In this document: positions 1-12,150 of the stretch, one piece after another
Numbering within the stretch: position 1 is the stretch's first letter
How the letters are laid out: every line of letters begins with the position of its first letter
Assembly: GCF_011075055.1 (NCBI RefSeq)
Contig: NC_058154.1
Coordinates: forward strand, 9,121,620 to 9,185,619
Length of the DNA: 64,000 nt
Source of the DNA: Mangifera indica
Taxonomy: Eukaryota > Streptophyta > Magnoliopsida > Sapindales > Anacardiaceae
Direction of reading: 5' to 3'
Position numbers and translations under genes: made by a program
Notes under the pieces: model-generated
The model's database searches: none
What the model saw: the letters and a program-made list of their open reading frames with translations, nothing else
Told to the model about the DNA's origin: nothing

Positions 1-366
1 AGAATCTCTCTACGAGATACAAGTGCAAATTGTATTCTTTATGCTTGATTTTAAATTTGCAAAATTTATAATTTTTCCTAGTAAAATTCATTACAACAAA
101 AGAAACTAAAATGAACGGAGCTTTTTCATCAAGATATAGTTTGAGAGCAAAGTTTAAGAAATTACTGAGCAGACTCACCACAGATGGAACAAAGATAATG
201 CAACTTTAAAAACAAACAGAAAATGTTAGTAAAAAGCTAAAAAGTAGACTCAACAACTAAATTCAAATTCAAAACAGGGTAGAAGTGAAATCAAATTGAA
301 GGCAGACAATCACCCTATTTGCACATGTAAAATAGTCTTGCAAATGTGATAGGATTAAGCACATAC
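1..366 (-). other. Start of intron 1 of the MSL10-like gene
   Basis: On the minus strand the open frame of the upstream exon runs into a GTATGT donor at 366-361. The remaining bases are T-rich, intron-like sequence with no convincing second exon; a splice acceptor may lie at the very edge (about 1-15) but I could not settle it. Confidence 0.6.
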
Positions 367-2081
367 TTGGACCCTTGCTTAGCCACATTCTGGAAAATTT
401 TCTTTGCAGCAACTTTTGCCTCGTATTCATTTTTAATATGTGGTCCAGACTCATCAGCATGACTTGAATCTTGTATCTGTTCATCTAATGTGGTGAGAGA
501 TCCATGCCGGACTATGTTGATAAGCCTCTTCATATTCCAAGCAGAGACATTCTTATGGTTCAACTTGTGCAAGTGATCAATTGTGATTCCATTATCTTCC
601 TTGCTGGAAAGTGCACGAGGACTCTTTTCCCCAGGAGGAGTTTTTTGTAGACTTCCACTCCCTATCACCTTTGCACTCTGTGGTGATGATAAGGTACTTG
701 TCTTGAGGCCCGGAGGGATAGTAGCACCTGCATTCTGTAGTTTTTGAATCTCACTTGATATTCTTTCCTCTTCCTCCTCTGCCTTTTGTATTTCGATCAC
801 AGGAGGACCAGAAAGTGTTTCAATCACATATTGAGTGAACAATGCCTCCTGAATTCTGTCAAAGTATGTGCTCACATGGAAAGATGATGCAAGAACTTTC
901 ACAAGAAGCGCCTTCACCAACCACAACAACACACCTACTACTAGACAAACCAAGATCTTAGTTACAATCCGAAGAACTTTACTGTTCGTCTGCCTCTCAA
1001 CTTTCTTATCAAACAGGTAATGCCAAGCAATCAACACAAGCCCCAACCAAATACAATTCTGTACTGCTTTCCTCAATCCATAAACAAAATACAAAACCCG
1101 TTTTCGCAACAAAAAGTTCCTTTCAAAAAAGAACACAACAATCCTCACGATCCAATTAGACACCAACCTACCACATATCAAAACCAAAATCAAAACCTCC
1201 CATTTCCACAAGTCGAGATTCCACAATTGCTTATCCCTTAAAAAATTAAAAGTCAAACTCCAAACTAACGCAGCTATAATCAAAATCAAAATTAACCATT
1301 CAATCACAACCCAAATACTAACTTTCTCCTTCTTATACTCATCTGGCAAATCCTCATCTGAGAATGGATCATCTTCTTCATCTTCAACATTTCTCCCAAT
1401 AAACCCACTTTTCAACTGAGTTGATCTCCCTATAAACCCACTTTTCAACTGAGCTGATCTTCCCACAACTCTCCCAGATTTTTTATCGACTCTGTCCTGT
1501 GGAGGGTCCAACAACCGAGATTTAGGTTTAGTCATCAACAATTTAGATTTCCTATTAAAAGACACATTACTATTAAACGACCGATTAGAAGAACACTTCA
1601 AAACCTCTCCTTCATAATCTTTTTGTGGAGATTCTTTATAACTGTGATTAGAATGCCTTCTTTCTAAAGACTCCAAGGAAACTCTATTATCTCTATTATA
1701 CAGAGTAGGCGACTCAGCTACCGTTGGTAAAGTCGGTATAGTATCAATATTACCATTATTTTCACTAGCTGCTTCTTGCTGTTGAAGTTCATCCATGCCC
1801 AAATCCATATCAAGACAGATCTCACCTGAAGCCTTCTGCTTATGAAGAAACTGACCAATCAACTTCGAGGGTGGATATTCAGCTCCTGCACCGCGCTGCA
1901 TGAAATCAAAATCCCCACCTTCTTGAACACTCTTCCCTTCTTCCCCGCTCTTCTTCTTTATGTTACCGCTGGTTTTCTTCTGGTCTGTATCTTGCCAAAA
2001 ATCATAACTTGACTCTCTCCAAATCGTGCTGGTGTTGGTGTTGGTGTTGGTGTTGATTGTACTTGTTTTATCACCGTCCAT
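367..2081 (-). CDS. MSL10: MSL10-like mechanosensitive ion channel, first exon (gene runs off the left edge)
   Basis: This is the large first exon of a plant plasma-membrane MscS-like channel of the MSL9/MSL10 group, which open under membrane tension and pass mainly anions. The ATG at 2081 follows stop codons and starts a hydrophilic, poorly conserved N-terminal region of about 255 residues rich in Ser, Asp, Glu and Lys, typical of the MSL10 cytosolic domain. Two near-identical short units containing QLKSGFIGR sit side by side at about residues 213-231. Then come four hydrophobic segments (about residues 258-278, 294-316, 335-358 and 377-402) separated by family-like motifs such as FFERNFLLRKRVLYFVYG and FHVSTYFDRIQEALF. 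The frame stays open to 571 residues and breaks at AA/GTATGT after NVAKQGSK, where MSL10 genes are known to have an intron. The pore helix (TM6) and C-terminal domain lie in later exons outside the window. No lesion is seen. MSL9 rather than MSL10 is possible. Confidence 0.9.
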
Positions 2082-2400
2082 CTTGATGACAACCTCTCAC
2101 CGGTCAGCAGAATCAACGGCCATACTAAACTCCCTCACGTTCACACCTTCAAACAAGCTAGAAACAAAAATACAAACTTCAAAGTCGTGGAGAATTGGGA
2201 AAATGTGGGTGGCTTTTGTAAGTGAAAGGAGGTGTTTGATTTCAGGGTGTGATAGTGGAAGAAAACATGGAGACGCGTGCATTAAAAGAGGCAATAAAGA
2301 AACACTGAAGAGACAGAGACACTGTGAGATATGACAGAGAAAGACGAAGACAGGTGGAGTAACCACTTAATTTATTAGTTTGTTGAAACAATTCCGAACG
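2082..2400 (-). promoter_or_regulatory. 5' leader and proximal upstream region of the MSL10-like gene
   Basis: On the minus strand this segment is CT-rich and contains an 89-codon open frame (2366-2097) directly upstream of the channel ATG. It could be an upstream ORF in a long 5' UTR, but nothing in its composition shows that it is translated. No clear TATA box could be assigned. Confidence 0.25.
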
Positions 2401-3045
2401 TACAAAATTCTCTAGAAATTTTCTAAATAAAGTTCAGTTCTGTCTTGCCTCTCGAATTAGATAGATGGGCGTTTTAATTTAAATTTAACTTATAATTTAT
2501 TTAAATTATATTTAAAAATTATTAAAATAATATTATTGTATTAATAAATTAAAATTTCAAATTATGAATTAAAATTTTAAATTTAAGTAATGAATTTAAA
2601 TAATAAATTTAAATAAAACTTAAATCAAATCATTTTTATTCAAATCAAACTTGAACTACTCTTAATATTATTTTGATGAACTTAAATCAAATTCGAATTA
2701 AACTATTTTTTATTTAAACTAAACTAAAAGTAAAAGATATTTAAGTTCGATTTGATTCATATCAATCCCAACTTTTATGAATTCGATGTGAAAGTATTTA
2801 ATATATTTGAAATTATTAAAATTAAAAAATATTGAAACGAAATTACTTCGTTTAAAAAATCTAGTATTAAACATATCGATTTTTTATCCTCATCTGTGGA
2901 TTTGTAATAAAATTTTGTTTTATATTAGAGGGGAAAGATGATAAAAAGGGAAAAAAATAGTTCTACTATAGAAAGTTTTCGTATTTTTAAATTACCCAAA
3001 AAACAAGTTCTCCTATTTTTATTACTATATTATTGGAAATTAAAG

Positions 3046-3122
<77 letters not shown>

Positions 3123-3509
3123 GCAAATCCTGATTTGAAATAAATTCATAAATAAAATTTGTATGAATTTATTATGTGATACACAAATCATATAATATTA
3201 TATTATTAGATAATTTTGAATTAAAAATAAAATAATAATTAAATCCAATCACATTATAAATAGTATCAGGCTTGCAGACGTAGAACAAAAATCAAAATCG
3301 AACGGATAGGCGACATATAATTGGGCAACCAAAGATGAAGATGTGTGACGCAAAGTTTTAAGAACCGAATCAAATTATAAATTGTTTTGAAATCCAATTG
3401 AGATCAAACCAATCAAGTCATTTTGACTGATCAATCCAACTGAATTTTCAGTTTTGTGTTTTTTAAAATCATTTAGTTAGCTCATTAATGAAGGTATACA
3501 TTGATTCAT
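2401..3509. other. AT-rich intergenic DNA
   Basis: Very AT-rich sequence with runs resembling the AATTTAAAT-type repeats also seen near 28.0-28.3 kb. No coding potential. A long AT dinucleotide repeat lies inside it. Confidence 0.6.
3049..3115. repeat. (AT)n microsatellite, about 33 units
   Basis: Uninterrupted alternating AT for 67 bases. The flank carries part of the palindromic MITE family described elsewhere, for example AATCCAATCACATTAT near 3240. Confidence 0.95.
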
Positions 3510-3746
3510 GTTCATATTGGTCCCCTGCAAATGTTTAAAAATGGCTACTGTTTGGCTGTTTTTTTTAATTCTTTAATATAAAAGTTTAATGTCGGTTTCA
3601 AACAGGGGTCATGAACCGGAACTATCAGTTCCAGACCGATTACGAACTATCCTGTAATGGTTTCGATTCAAGGTTTTTATTTTTTTGAATTATGAATCGG
3701 TGATTCCGAATCGAAACCGTCGATTCATGAACCGTGGCCAGACCTA
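3510..3746. mobile_element. Deleted non-autonomous relative of the hAT element at 44825-48100
   Basis: The segment ends ATGAACCGTGGCCAGACCTA, almost the terminal sequence of the complete hAT element at 48082-48100, and the preceding 150 bases carry the same subterminal CCGGAAC / GAACCG / TCGAAACCG motifs. At 3516 it also has GGTCCCCTGCAA, half of the palindrome found in the leader of the complete element. The transposase region is missing. I could not define the left terminus or a target duplication. Confidence 0.6.
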
Positions 3747-3893
3747 TTTATTGTTGTAAAGTAGTCTTAGGTTGCCGTAAAGTTGAAATCTTAGGTTGAA
3801 AGTTGAAGATGACATAGATATTTATTATTTGGAGGATACGCTTTACTAAATTTGAATGATGATAATGCCCCTCTTCTTATTTAGTAAACTTTA

Positions 3894-4060
3894 GGCCAAA
3901 AGATTTGTTACCACCCAAGGTATAATGAAATAATAAAGTGATTTTTTAAAATTTTTGAAAATTTAAGCACTTTTCTACGAGTAAAATTTTATTTAAAAAC
4001 TCCATTAAAATTAAAAGAAAATTATTATTTAATAAAAAAATTTTAAAACATAAAATTTAT
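3894..4060. mobile_element. Fragment of a MULE-type MITE (left arm)
   Basis: Starts GGCCAAAAGATTTGTTACC and continues CACCCAAGG, the same terminal pattern as the complete element at 41594-42438. The internal part and the right arm are not recognisable, so this is a relic. Confidence 0.45.
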
Positions 4061-4379
4061 TACATTCTTCTCTAAATTTTAAAAATTAACATCATGACAT
4101 CATCTAGATTAGACAAATCCAAAAAATTCATTTGAATGATGAAAATGTCGTCGTCCAAACAAAGTGTCAATAAATGACTCTTCGTTTGAATGACAATGTA
4201 TGTAGATAAAAATCATCTAGATTTTCAAACAATTTTCATCTAGATTTTCAGATGAAAATAGTTTGGATTTCTAGACAATTTCATCGATCCATGGTCGGAG
4301 AGGAGAGGGAGAGAGGCCAGGATGGAGGACCGCTGACAGATAGAGCTAACTCATAATTATTTATTATTATTTTATTAGT

Positions 4380-4760
4380 TGGATTTACGAGTGTCTTATT
4401 TCCATAATATCAAAATTAAAAAATTAGTTTAAAGATTAAAAATTTTAGATATAAAAAATTATTATATTTAATAAAATTTGATAAGTATAAATAATCATTA
4501 TATTTACTAAAATATAATAAAATAATACTAATATATTATTTTACTTAAATACTTAAGGTATAATTATTCTAAAATATTTTTTATATTATTTATTATATTA
4601 CTTCAAAATAAAATTATTTTCATTCTAAAAAATTAAAATATAATTATTATAAAATTATCATTATCTTTTAATACTTAAGATAAAAATGATAATAAGAATA
4701 TCTCTTATATTATTTGTTATATTATTATTAATAATAAAAAATTGTTAAAATAATTTTGAA
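4380..4760. repeat. AT-rich dispersed repeat (family also at about 8811-9640 and 27510-27910)
   Basis: Shares ordered blocks such as AATAAAATAATACTA, TATTATTTTACTTAAA and TATAATTATTCTAAAATATTT with the two other places. No terminal repeats could be fixed by eye. Probably an old miniature element. Confidence 0.45.
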
Positions 4761-5735
4761 AGCCGGATAAAAAATATTTAAATGAAAGATATGAAACTTG
4801 ATGGATGATGTCGGGTTATTTGTTATAATACTTATGATGACTCATCACTATCTATTATTATTTTGTAATTAAATTGGAAAATTAGGTTGACATTTTTTAA
4901 TATGTTCAGTAATATTAAATAATATAATATGAAAAAAATTAGGTTAAAATTAAAATTTTTATGCAAAATTTAATTGAAATTAATCTGATATAACTTAAAA
5001 TTAAATCAGGTTAAATTAAGGCTAACATAAATGTAATTAAAACGAACTCAAACTAATTCAAATATTTAGAAAGTTGAAATTTTATATATTATATATAATT
5101 GTAATTGTTCTAATTATTATTATTTATTTAAGTTTATTTTATTTTTTGGTGGTAAAAATGATATTTACTTGATAAGATTATTCTCATTTTTAAAGGGTAT
5201 GGTGTATAATTTTTTAAACTATTTATAAATAAAACGAAATATTATATTGTATTTTTTTGTTAATAGATAAGATAATTTAGTAAAGAAATTAAAATATTAA
5301 AAACACTTAGAAAAATAGAAATATGAGACAATCTCATGTCAATTCAAACATAATTCATGTTAAGTTAAAATTAAAAAATTTAATATAATTCTAATTAAGC
5401 TAAGTTAAAGCATAGGGTTTTTAACCTAAAATTTGAGCTGATGCAATATAAAAATAGCATTAAAGCTTTCTTATTATATAATATTTTCAATTAAAAAATT
5501 TAGAATAATATAATAACAATAATGTTATATATCCAAGATTTATATAATTTTTCCTTCACATATTTTTTTATTTATTTAATAGAATATGAAATATTTTAGG
5601 GGTTAGGTAAAATATAAATATTAATAAATCCTAGTTTAATAAGATAATTATGGGGGTAAGTAAGAAAGAACAGGTGCCTTTCTGAAAATTGAACGACTAC
5701 GTGTCCCAATTGTTCTCTACGGTAAAGAAAAATGA
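4761..5735. other. AT-rich intergenic DNA without recognisable features
   Basis: No open frame of interest, no clear terminal repeats and no RNA gene seen. Confidence 0.5.
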
Positions 5736-7923
5736 GGCCAAAAAGACTTATTCACAACGAACGTTTGACGAATTTGCAAACTTTCACTGAATTTAAATAC
5801 TTGTTTGTCATCAAATTTTTATTAAATTTTTTTATTAGAAATAAAGAAAAATCATTATTTTATTGAGAGATATTAATTAAAATAGACATCTAATTTCTCA
5901 TGTAAACGTTTTTTAGTAGCAATTCTTATTTTTTACCTTTTTAAGCAATTTGTATTTTTCATTCCAAAAATATCCCTCATTTAATTTCTCAACGTTTACC
6001 GTAGTATTTCACCGATTAATTGTTTACATTTCACGATACACATTAAGATTAAGTTATCTGTAATGAATAAAATCTATAGATTAAAACCCAGATTAATTTT
6101 TTATAAAATAATTGATTGTTATATATCAAAAATAATTGATATAACGAAAACGGTATGTTTTTCTTAAAACGTTGTGTTTTCTTCTCAAATAGGTTGCGTG
6201 AAGGGGTGCGAGAATTTGGAAAGAGATGCGGGAATCTGGAAAAGGATGAGAGAATTTGGAAAGGGGTGCGGGAATCTGAAAAGGGGTGCGGGTGCTGGAA
6301 TGAGTGCGGGAATTTGGAAAAGGATGCGGGAAAGGATGCGCGAAAATATAAACGAGTACGTATATTATAAAAGGGGTGCGGAAATTATAAAAGGGGTGCG
6401 TGAAAATAATGAACACAAAACGGGTGCGTAAAAATACAGATGGGTGTATGAAAATATGAAGGGGTGTGTGAAAATACAAACGAGTGCGTAAAATATAAAA
6501 GGGGTGCGGGAGAAACATATCTCCTGCACCCTTTTTATAATTATAAAGGGGTGCAAGAGATCCCCCGCACCCCTTTTATATTTTACGCACTCGTTTATAT
6601 TTTTACGTATTTCTTCACATTTTCACACACCTGTTTATATTTTTACGCACCTGTTTTGTATTTTCATACACCCGTTTGTATTTTCATACACCCCTTCACA
6701 TTTTTAAGTACCCATTTCTTTTTTCACACACCCCTTCACATTTTTACGCACCCATTTTGTGTTCATTATTTTGACGCACTCTTTTATATTTTACGCATCC
6801 GTTTGTATTTTTACGTGCCCCTTCACATTTTCAAACACCCGTTTGTATTTTTACGCACCTGTTTTGTATTTTCACGCATCTGTTTGTATTTTCATGCACC
6901 CGTTTATATTTTCACGCACCCGTTCACATTTTCACGCACTCGTTTTGTGTTCATTATTTTAACGCACCCGTTTATATTTTCAAGCACCCATTTGTATTTT
7001 CACGCACTCGTTTGTATTTTCATTCACCCATTCTCGTACCCGTTTGTATTTTCTTATAAAAGTATATAAAAATAAATTATTTTATAAAAAATTAATCTGT
7101 TTTTCATCTGTAGATTTTATGTATTACAAAAACTTAATCTTAATGCGTATCGTCTGAAATATAAGCAATTAATCGGTGAAAAGCTACGGTAAACGCTGAG
7201 AAATTAAATGAGGGGTATTTTTGGAATAAAAAATATAATTTGCTTAAAAAGGTAAAAAGTAAGAATTGCTTCAGAAAAAAGTTTACGCGACAAACCGGCT
7301 ACCTATTTTAATTAATTTCCCTTTTATTAATAATATTAAAAAAATATAATTTTATCTTTTTTTTTTTTTAAAGTTTTGAAAACTAACAATTTTATTTTAA
7401 TCTTAACTTTTTTTGTTTTGAAAAGTGACTTTCCCTTTCTTAGAGTTTTTTTCTTCTCTCTCCAATTACAACAACTATTTAACAGAAGACAAAGACAAGA
7501 TGAAGAGACAATGACCATCTCTAGCAAATAAAGACACATGTTTGTCTCCGTTGATGAACTTCGTCTACCAGAGATTGTCATCGTCTTTTTATCTCATCTT
7601 CATCTTCGTATCTCATCTTCATCTTCGTCTTTTATTAGATGGTTGTCGTCGTCAATAGAGTAGGAAAAAAAACCCTAAGAATATGAGGAAAAAAATCACT
7701 TTTTAAAATTGAAAAAATTTAAACTGAAGTGAAATTATTAATTTTCAAAACATGAGAAAAAACTAGAATAAAATTATATATTTTTTAATATTATTGATAA
7801 AATAACGATTTTACTTTTAATTTTAACAAAAAATTTTAACAAAAATTGAATAATAAATAAGTATTTAAATCCTTAAAACTTTAGAAAATTTACCAAAACT
7901 TAGGTAGGAGTAAGTCTTTTGAC
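5736..7923. mobile_element. MULE-type MITE with long terminal inverted repeats, interrupted by a fold-back element
   Basis: The left end GGCCAAAAAGACTTATTC and the right end TAAGTCTTTTGAC are inverted copies. The homology continues inward for over 150 bases (left TTTAAATACTTGTTTGTCATC, right GAATAATAAATAAGTATTTAAA). The left arm is broken at 5864 and resumes at 7322, where the fold-back element ends. The centre (7490-7680) has CATCTTCATCTTCGT-type short repeats, as in the related element at 41594. A clean 9-bp target duplication is not evident. Confidence 0.6.
5865..7321. mobile_element. Fold-back element with inverted minisatellite arms
   Basis: Outer arms of about 250 bases (5865-6120 and 7063-7321) are inverted copies: left TTAAGCAATTTGTATTTTT against right AATATAATTTGCTTAA, and both carry the complementary CGTTTACCGTAG / CTACGGTAAACG block. 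Inside them lie two arrays of degenerate units of about 20 bases in opposite orientation: GGTGCGGGAATTTGGAAAAG-like units at 6187-6510 and CGTTTGTATTTTCACGCACC-like units at 6570-7055. They meet in a short hairpin near 6500-6590. TTTTATT is repeated directly at 5858-5864 and 7322-7328. Open frames inside (for example 6464-7069) are translations of the repeat and not genes. Confidence 0.75.
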
Positions 7924-8304
7924 AAAATAAAAAAAAAAGTTCAGCTTGCTAGTGGCACAACTCTTTTGGTGACAAGCCATGATCAGCTTCATCTCAACTC
8001 AACATCATTACAATCACAAAGTTCTTCGAATGTTCAAGTCCAGTAATGATGTGGGCGGGGCCAAAAATTGCCCATAGTTGTTGCTAGATGGATATGACAG
8101 TTCATGTTCTCTGGTCCGTCTTCGTTGTCATTTCGGATTTCAAATCAAAATCTTTAGCCCGAATTTTATTAAAATTAAAATCGTGTTAAAAATTTTTAAT
8201 TTTTATTTAATATAAAATATATTTAAACTGCTATGATATAATCCAGTTTTACTTAAAATTATTTATTAATTTCACCTTTTAAATGTTTTAGTATTTTTAT
8301 TTAT
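7924..8304. other. Intergenic DNA, nothing recognised
   Basis: A less AT-rich patch at 7940-8160 has no open frame of note and no match I can name. Confidence 0.4.
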
Positions 8305-8465
8305 GATAAAATTATGTATATTTATTTTAAATATATATATATATATATATATATTAATATGTATTATTATATAATTAAATGATTTCTAATTAAAAATAAA
8401 AAAAATCGAATCATATGTTAATATATATACATTTGTTTATCTAAAATTGATACGTATAATATTAT
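8305..8465. repeat. Palindromic AT-rich MITE copy with internal (AT)n
   Basis: Contains TAATATGTATTATTATATAATTAAATGATTT followed by AATTAAAAATAAA, in the order seen in the other family members, around an AT tract at about 8331-8354. Confidence 0.45.
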
Positions 8466-8810
8466 TCTTTAATTTATTTATCAAATTATCCAACTTATGA
8501 TTAACAAAATATATAATATAACATTTTATCTGATTTACATATAATCTAAAAATTTATATATCAATACTATTTAAAACACACAGGCAATTTTAGTAATTAA
8601 ATTTGACTTTCATTATAAAAAATAAAATATATTTAATTAAAAATTAATAATAATTGAAGTGATTATAAATATATGGAGATATATTATATGTAATATACAA
8701 AGATTTTAGCTATTATTTATATTTGTCCTCCAACATATATTCACATTACCTTAACAAATTCTATTATAGTAACTTTTTTTTAAGAAGACGTTTAGTTCTG
8801 AGAATATTTT

Positions 8811-9640
8811 ATTACTAAAATTGAAAAATTAATTTAAAGGTAGATTACCTTAAAGATTACTAGATATAAATTATTATTATATTTGATAAAAATAGGTAGG
8901 TATATATTGGATTTAGGTCTATCTAAGACGGATCGATCCGATTTGGTTTAATTTAACTATCAAAGGTAGTTATAAGAGGAAGTTGGAGGGCAGCTGAACA
9001 TATATAAATTGTCCAAACTGCCTCCCTATAGAGGTAATGCTATTTTTTTTATCAGATGAACCTTCTTTTTCTTCTTCTTCCTCTCCTGCAAAACCGAAAA
9101 GCACAAATTCTGTCTCCCAATGAAAATCAATACGTGAGCAAATGATGTTGTGGAAATAAAGTAACGTCAATGTCTCACATCATATTAGAATGGGCTTCGT
9201 CAGAATTAAATCCGAGTACGTAAATTTAATATTTACAATAATTCACATAACTTGATTTTTGGCATTATTGTTCCTAACAGTATAAATAATTATTGTATTT
9301 GATTAGAGATAATAAAAGAATACTAGTATATTATTTTACTTAAAGATCCTTAGATATAATTATTCTAAAATATTTATTTATGTTATTTGTTATATTAATT
9401 GAAAATATGATTATTTTTATCCAAAAAATTAATAAATAAATTAATATTATAATAAAATCAGGATTACGTTGATAATCTTTTAATCCCTACGGTGGTGGTG
9501 ACAATCAGATTATCTTTTATATTACCTGTCACATCACTATTGGTAATAGAAGATTATCAGAATCTTTTATTACTTATAAACTAAACAAAGTAATGTAAGT
9601 AATAAAAAGAGAAATTACTAGAGTAATATTTAATCCCCCG
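8811..9640. repeat. AT-rich dispersed repeat, same family as 4380-4760
   Basis: Blocks such as TATTATTTTACTTAAA and TATAATTATTCTAAAATATTT recur in the same order. The 3' half merges with the tandem duplication that follows. Confidence 0.4.
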
Positions 9641-9952
9641 CAACCGAATGCACCCTTAATATTCATATAAGTTCAGTTACTTTTGTGTTAATCCAAACAC
9701 GATTTGATTTAGTTTTGAGTTGTATTGAGTTTATCTCTTATATTACTTGTCACAATACCATTGGTAATAGAAAATTATCAGAATTTTTTATTACTTATAA
9801 ACTAAACAAAGTAATATAAGTAATAAAAGACAAACTACTAAAGCAATCTTTAATCTCCCTCACCCAAACGCACCCTAAATATTCATATAAGTTCAGTTAC
9901 TTTTGTGTTAATCCAAACACGATCTAATTTAGTTTTGAGTTGTATTGAGTTT
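9511..9952. repeat. Two tandem copies of a 221-bp unit
   Basis: The unit starting TATCTTTTATATTACCTGTC at 9511 recurs from 9732. Both copies end with the same TTCATATAAGTTCAGTTAC and CCAAACACGAT blocks and differ by scattered substitutions. Confidence 0.8.
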
Positions 9953-10639
9953 ATATAAATTAAATTCAATTGTAACCTAATTTTTTATGTGTCAAATTAT
10001 ATAAAAGTAACTGCTCATGTTTAAAATTGTCAGCTCTGTTGTGAAAATAAATGAGCTTTTATATTCCTATTAAAGTTATGCTACTGTGTGTAGTCTCTCA
10101 TGCTAAATTAAGCTCTTGTTTATTCAATGCACATGACAATCCTAAATCAGAAAACAATAAATTCCACACCAAAATCTTGAGGAAAGCTACCAACAACTCA
10201 CCTCCCACATTTTGCATGCAAATAGAACTCATACATATAGACTATACATGGAGGCATATGCTCGTATTTTCAAACTAAAGCTTCCCTAACGGGATATCAA
10301 AACATTCCAATCGTAGAGAAAAAATAAGAGTAAATTATAAAAGAAATTGCAAATTGCATTGAATTTTTGTTTTTCTCTTTACGTTTTTGCATCTCTATAA
10401 ATGATATCACAATTCCGTTAACACTTGTCCTATGCCAGGTGATACCAAGGTATAAGCCCATTATGTTTGTCCAACATCTTTCCAATTCTTTCAACAATAA
10501 TACAAAGCTATATCATTGAAAATGTCATCCCAGTATTGATTTAGAAATGTCAAAATGCATGTCTCCATCCTGTCTGCATCAAGTCCCATGTTGATCGCCT
10601 AAACTTATGGGGGTCTTTGTCCCAATGTGACAGATTTCA
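9953..10639. other. Intergenic DNA, nothing recognised
   Basis: Two open frames of 75 and 66 codons occur here but have no recognisable domain and low-complexity ends. Nothing supports a gene. Confidence 0.4.
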
Positions 10640-10765
10640 ACTTGCAACTATACATGGTAAATGAGCATAACGAATACATTATTATACTCAACTTAGCGGG
10701 GGAACCCCACTGTTTACACTCAATTGCTACAATCAGATAACTACAGGAAACAAAAGAGCAATACT
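10640..10765. repeat. LTR fragment related to 12700-12800
   Basis: ACTCAACTTAGCGGGGGAAC with CCCACTGTTTACACTC and GCTACAATCA resembles the block around 12720-12790 next to the Gypsy relic. This is probably the remnant of a second LTR of that element. Confidence 0.45.
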
Positions 10766-10884
10766 ATGCATATTTAATTTAATTTAATTTAAGTATATAA
10801 ATAAATATATTTATGTGTGTTATTATATAATTTAGTGATTTTAAATTAAAGATAAAATAATATTTAAATTTAAAACTTAAAATA

Positions 10885-10936
<52 letters not shown>

Positions 10937-11220
10937 AGTATGCACCTATTTATGTATTTAAAATAAACATATATAATTTATATCGCATAAAATAATACTA
11001 CATATATATATTTTTAATACATATTCTACCAATATAAAATGTACAAAGAAAATTTTTTATTTATTAATAAAATTATACGTATTTATTTTAAATATTTAAA
11101 TAATTATATATTTAATATATATTATTATCATATAATTATATAATTTTAAATTAAAAATAAAATAATATTTAATTATATAATTATATATATATATATATAT
11201 ATATTTATTTATTTATTTAT
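10766..11220. repeat. Two degenerate palindromic AT-rich MITE copies with (AT)n tracts
   Basis: TTATATAATTTAGTGATTTTAAATTAAAGATAAAATAATATTTAA-like order occurs twice, with AT microsatellites at about 10889-10934 and 11185-11206. Confidence 0.5.
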
Positions 11221-11339
11221 ATACTTGGGTTAGAATGTAAGCTTACCGGAGGGTGACGAAGAAACACGAAGACCGTTAGTTGGCTTATTTATGAAAAGCA
11301 ACGGTTTGTGAACAAAGGGTTATTGAATGTATTACATCA

Positions 11340-11770
11340 CCAAGTTTGACACCTTTTTCAAACTAAATTTGATAGAAGTTTGAAAATTTTTTAAACCTAA
11401 TTTAATTTAAATTTATTAATATTATTTATTTTTAAATATATATTATTTAAATTGAATTATAGTTTTATAAAACATAATATAAATATAAAAAATAAATATG
11501 AAATATATATAAAAAAATGTCAAAATAAATATAAAAAAATAAATTATATACTTAATTATTTATTGAAAAATTTTGTCAAATGTAATTATATATATATTAA
11601 AAAAATATAGTTTACAATTAGGATCAATTTGAAAATCGTCCAAATTGTAACCCAAATTGAAAAGTGTTTTTAAAAAATTTATTAACCGAAACTAAACCAT
11701 AATTTATAAGTGGTTCAATCTAGTTTTACGATTTGAATTGAATTATATCCACTCTTAAAAAGTTATCAAA
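11340..11770. mobile_element. Decayed copy of the non-autonomous hAT element at 49173-50096
   Basis: Follows the last 360 bases of that element block by block: AAAACATAATATA, AAATATATA, CAAAATAAATAT, TACTTAATTATTTATTG, TTTTGTCAAATGTAATT, then GAATTGAATTATA at the right end. Intact terminal inverted repeats are not visible here. Confidence 0.6.
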
Positions 11771-12039
11771 AAAGATTAGAGATTTGAATAACAAAATATT
11801 AGGCTTTTTATTTTGTATAGGTATGACATTATGATAATTAATTAAAAATGTAAAGGACATTTTTGAACTTTAAAGATTTAGAAAAAATGGAAACGTAACA
11901 AAACGATAAAAATATATACTTAGTATGAAAAACGTATAAAATATGTCTTTAACACATTTTGAGTTTAAAAACTCAGAACGATGTGTTTAAAACGTAAATT
12001 AAACGAGAATGTAAATAATTTGTGTTTTTACTACTAGGA

Positions 12040-12150
12040 CTACGAGCACAAATAATAAAATGTCACTGTATAATTAAGTAATTTTAAATTAAAAATAAAA
12101 TAGCACTTAATCAAATAGTAACATATCATTGTTTGTGTATTATTAGAGAT
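12040..12150. repeat. Palindromic AT-rich MITE fragment
   Basis: TAATTAAGTAATTTTAAATTAAAAATAAAATAGCACTTAATCA-like order as in the other family members. Confidence 0.4.

Noticed and set aside
2097..2366. 89-codon minus-strand open frame next to the MSL10-like ATG
   Set aside because: It may be an upstream ORF, but its composition is that of a CT-rich leader and no domain is visible.
6187..7055. Regularly repeated units that could suggest a CRISPR-like array
   Set aside because: The units are degenerate, contiguous without unique spacers, inverted about a centre, and the DNA is from a plant nuclear genome.
6126..7069. Overlapping open frames on both strands, up to 201 codons, with repeats such as FIHPF and YIFTHPF
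   Set aside because: They are translations of the 20-bp minisatellite units in the fold-back element, appear on both strands, and match no protein pattern.
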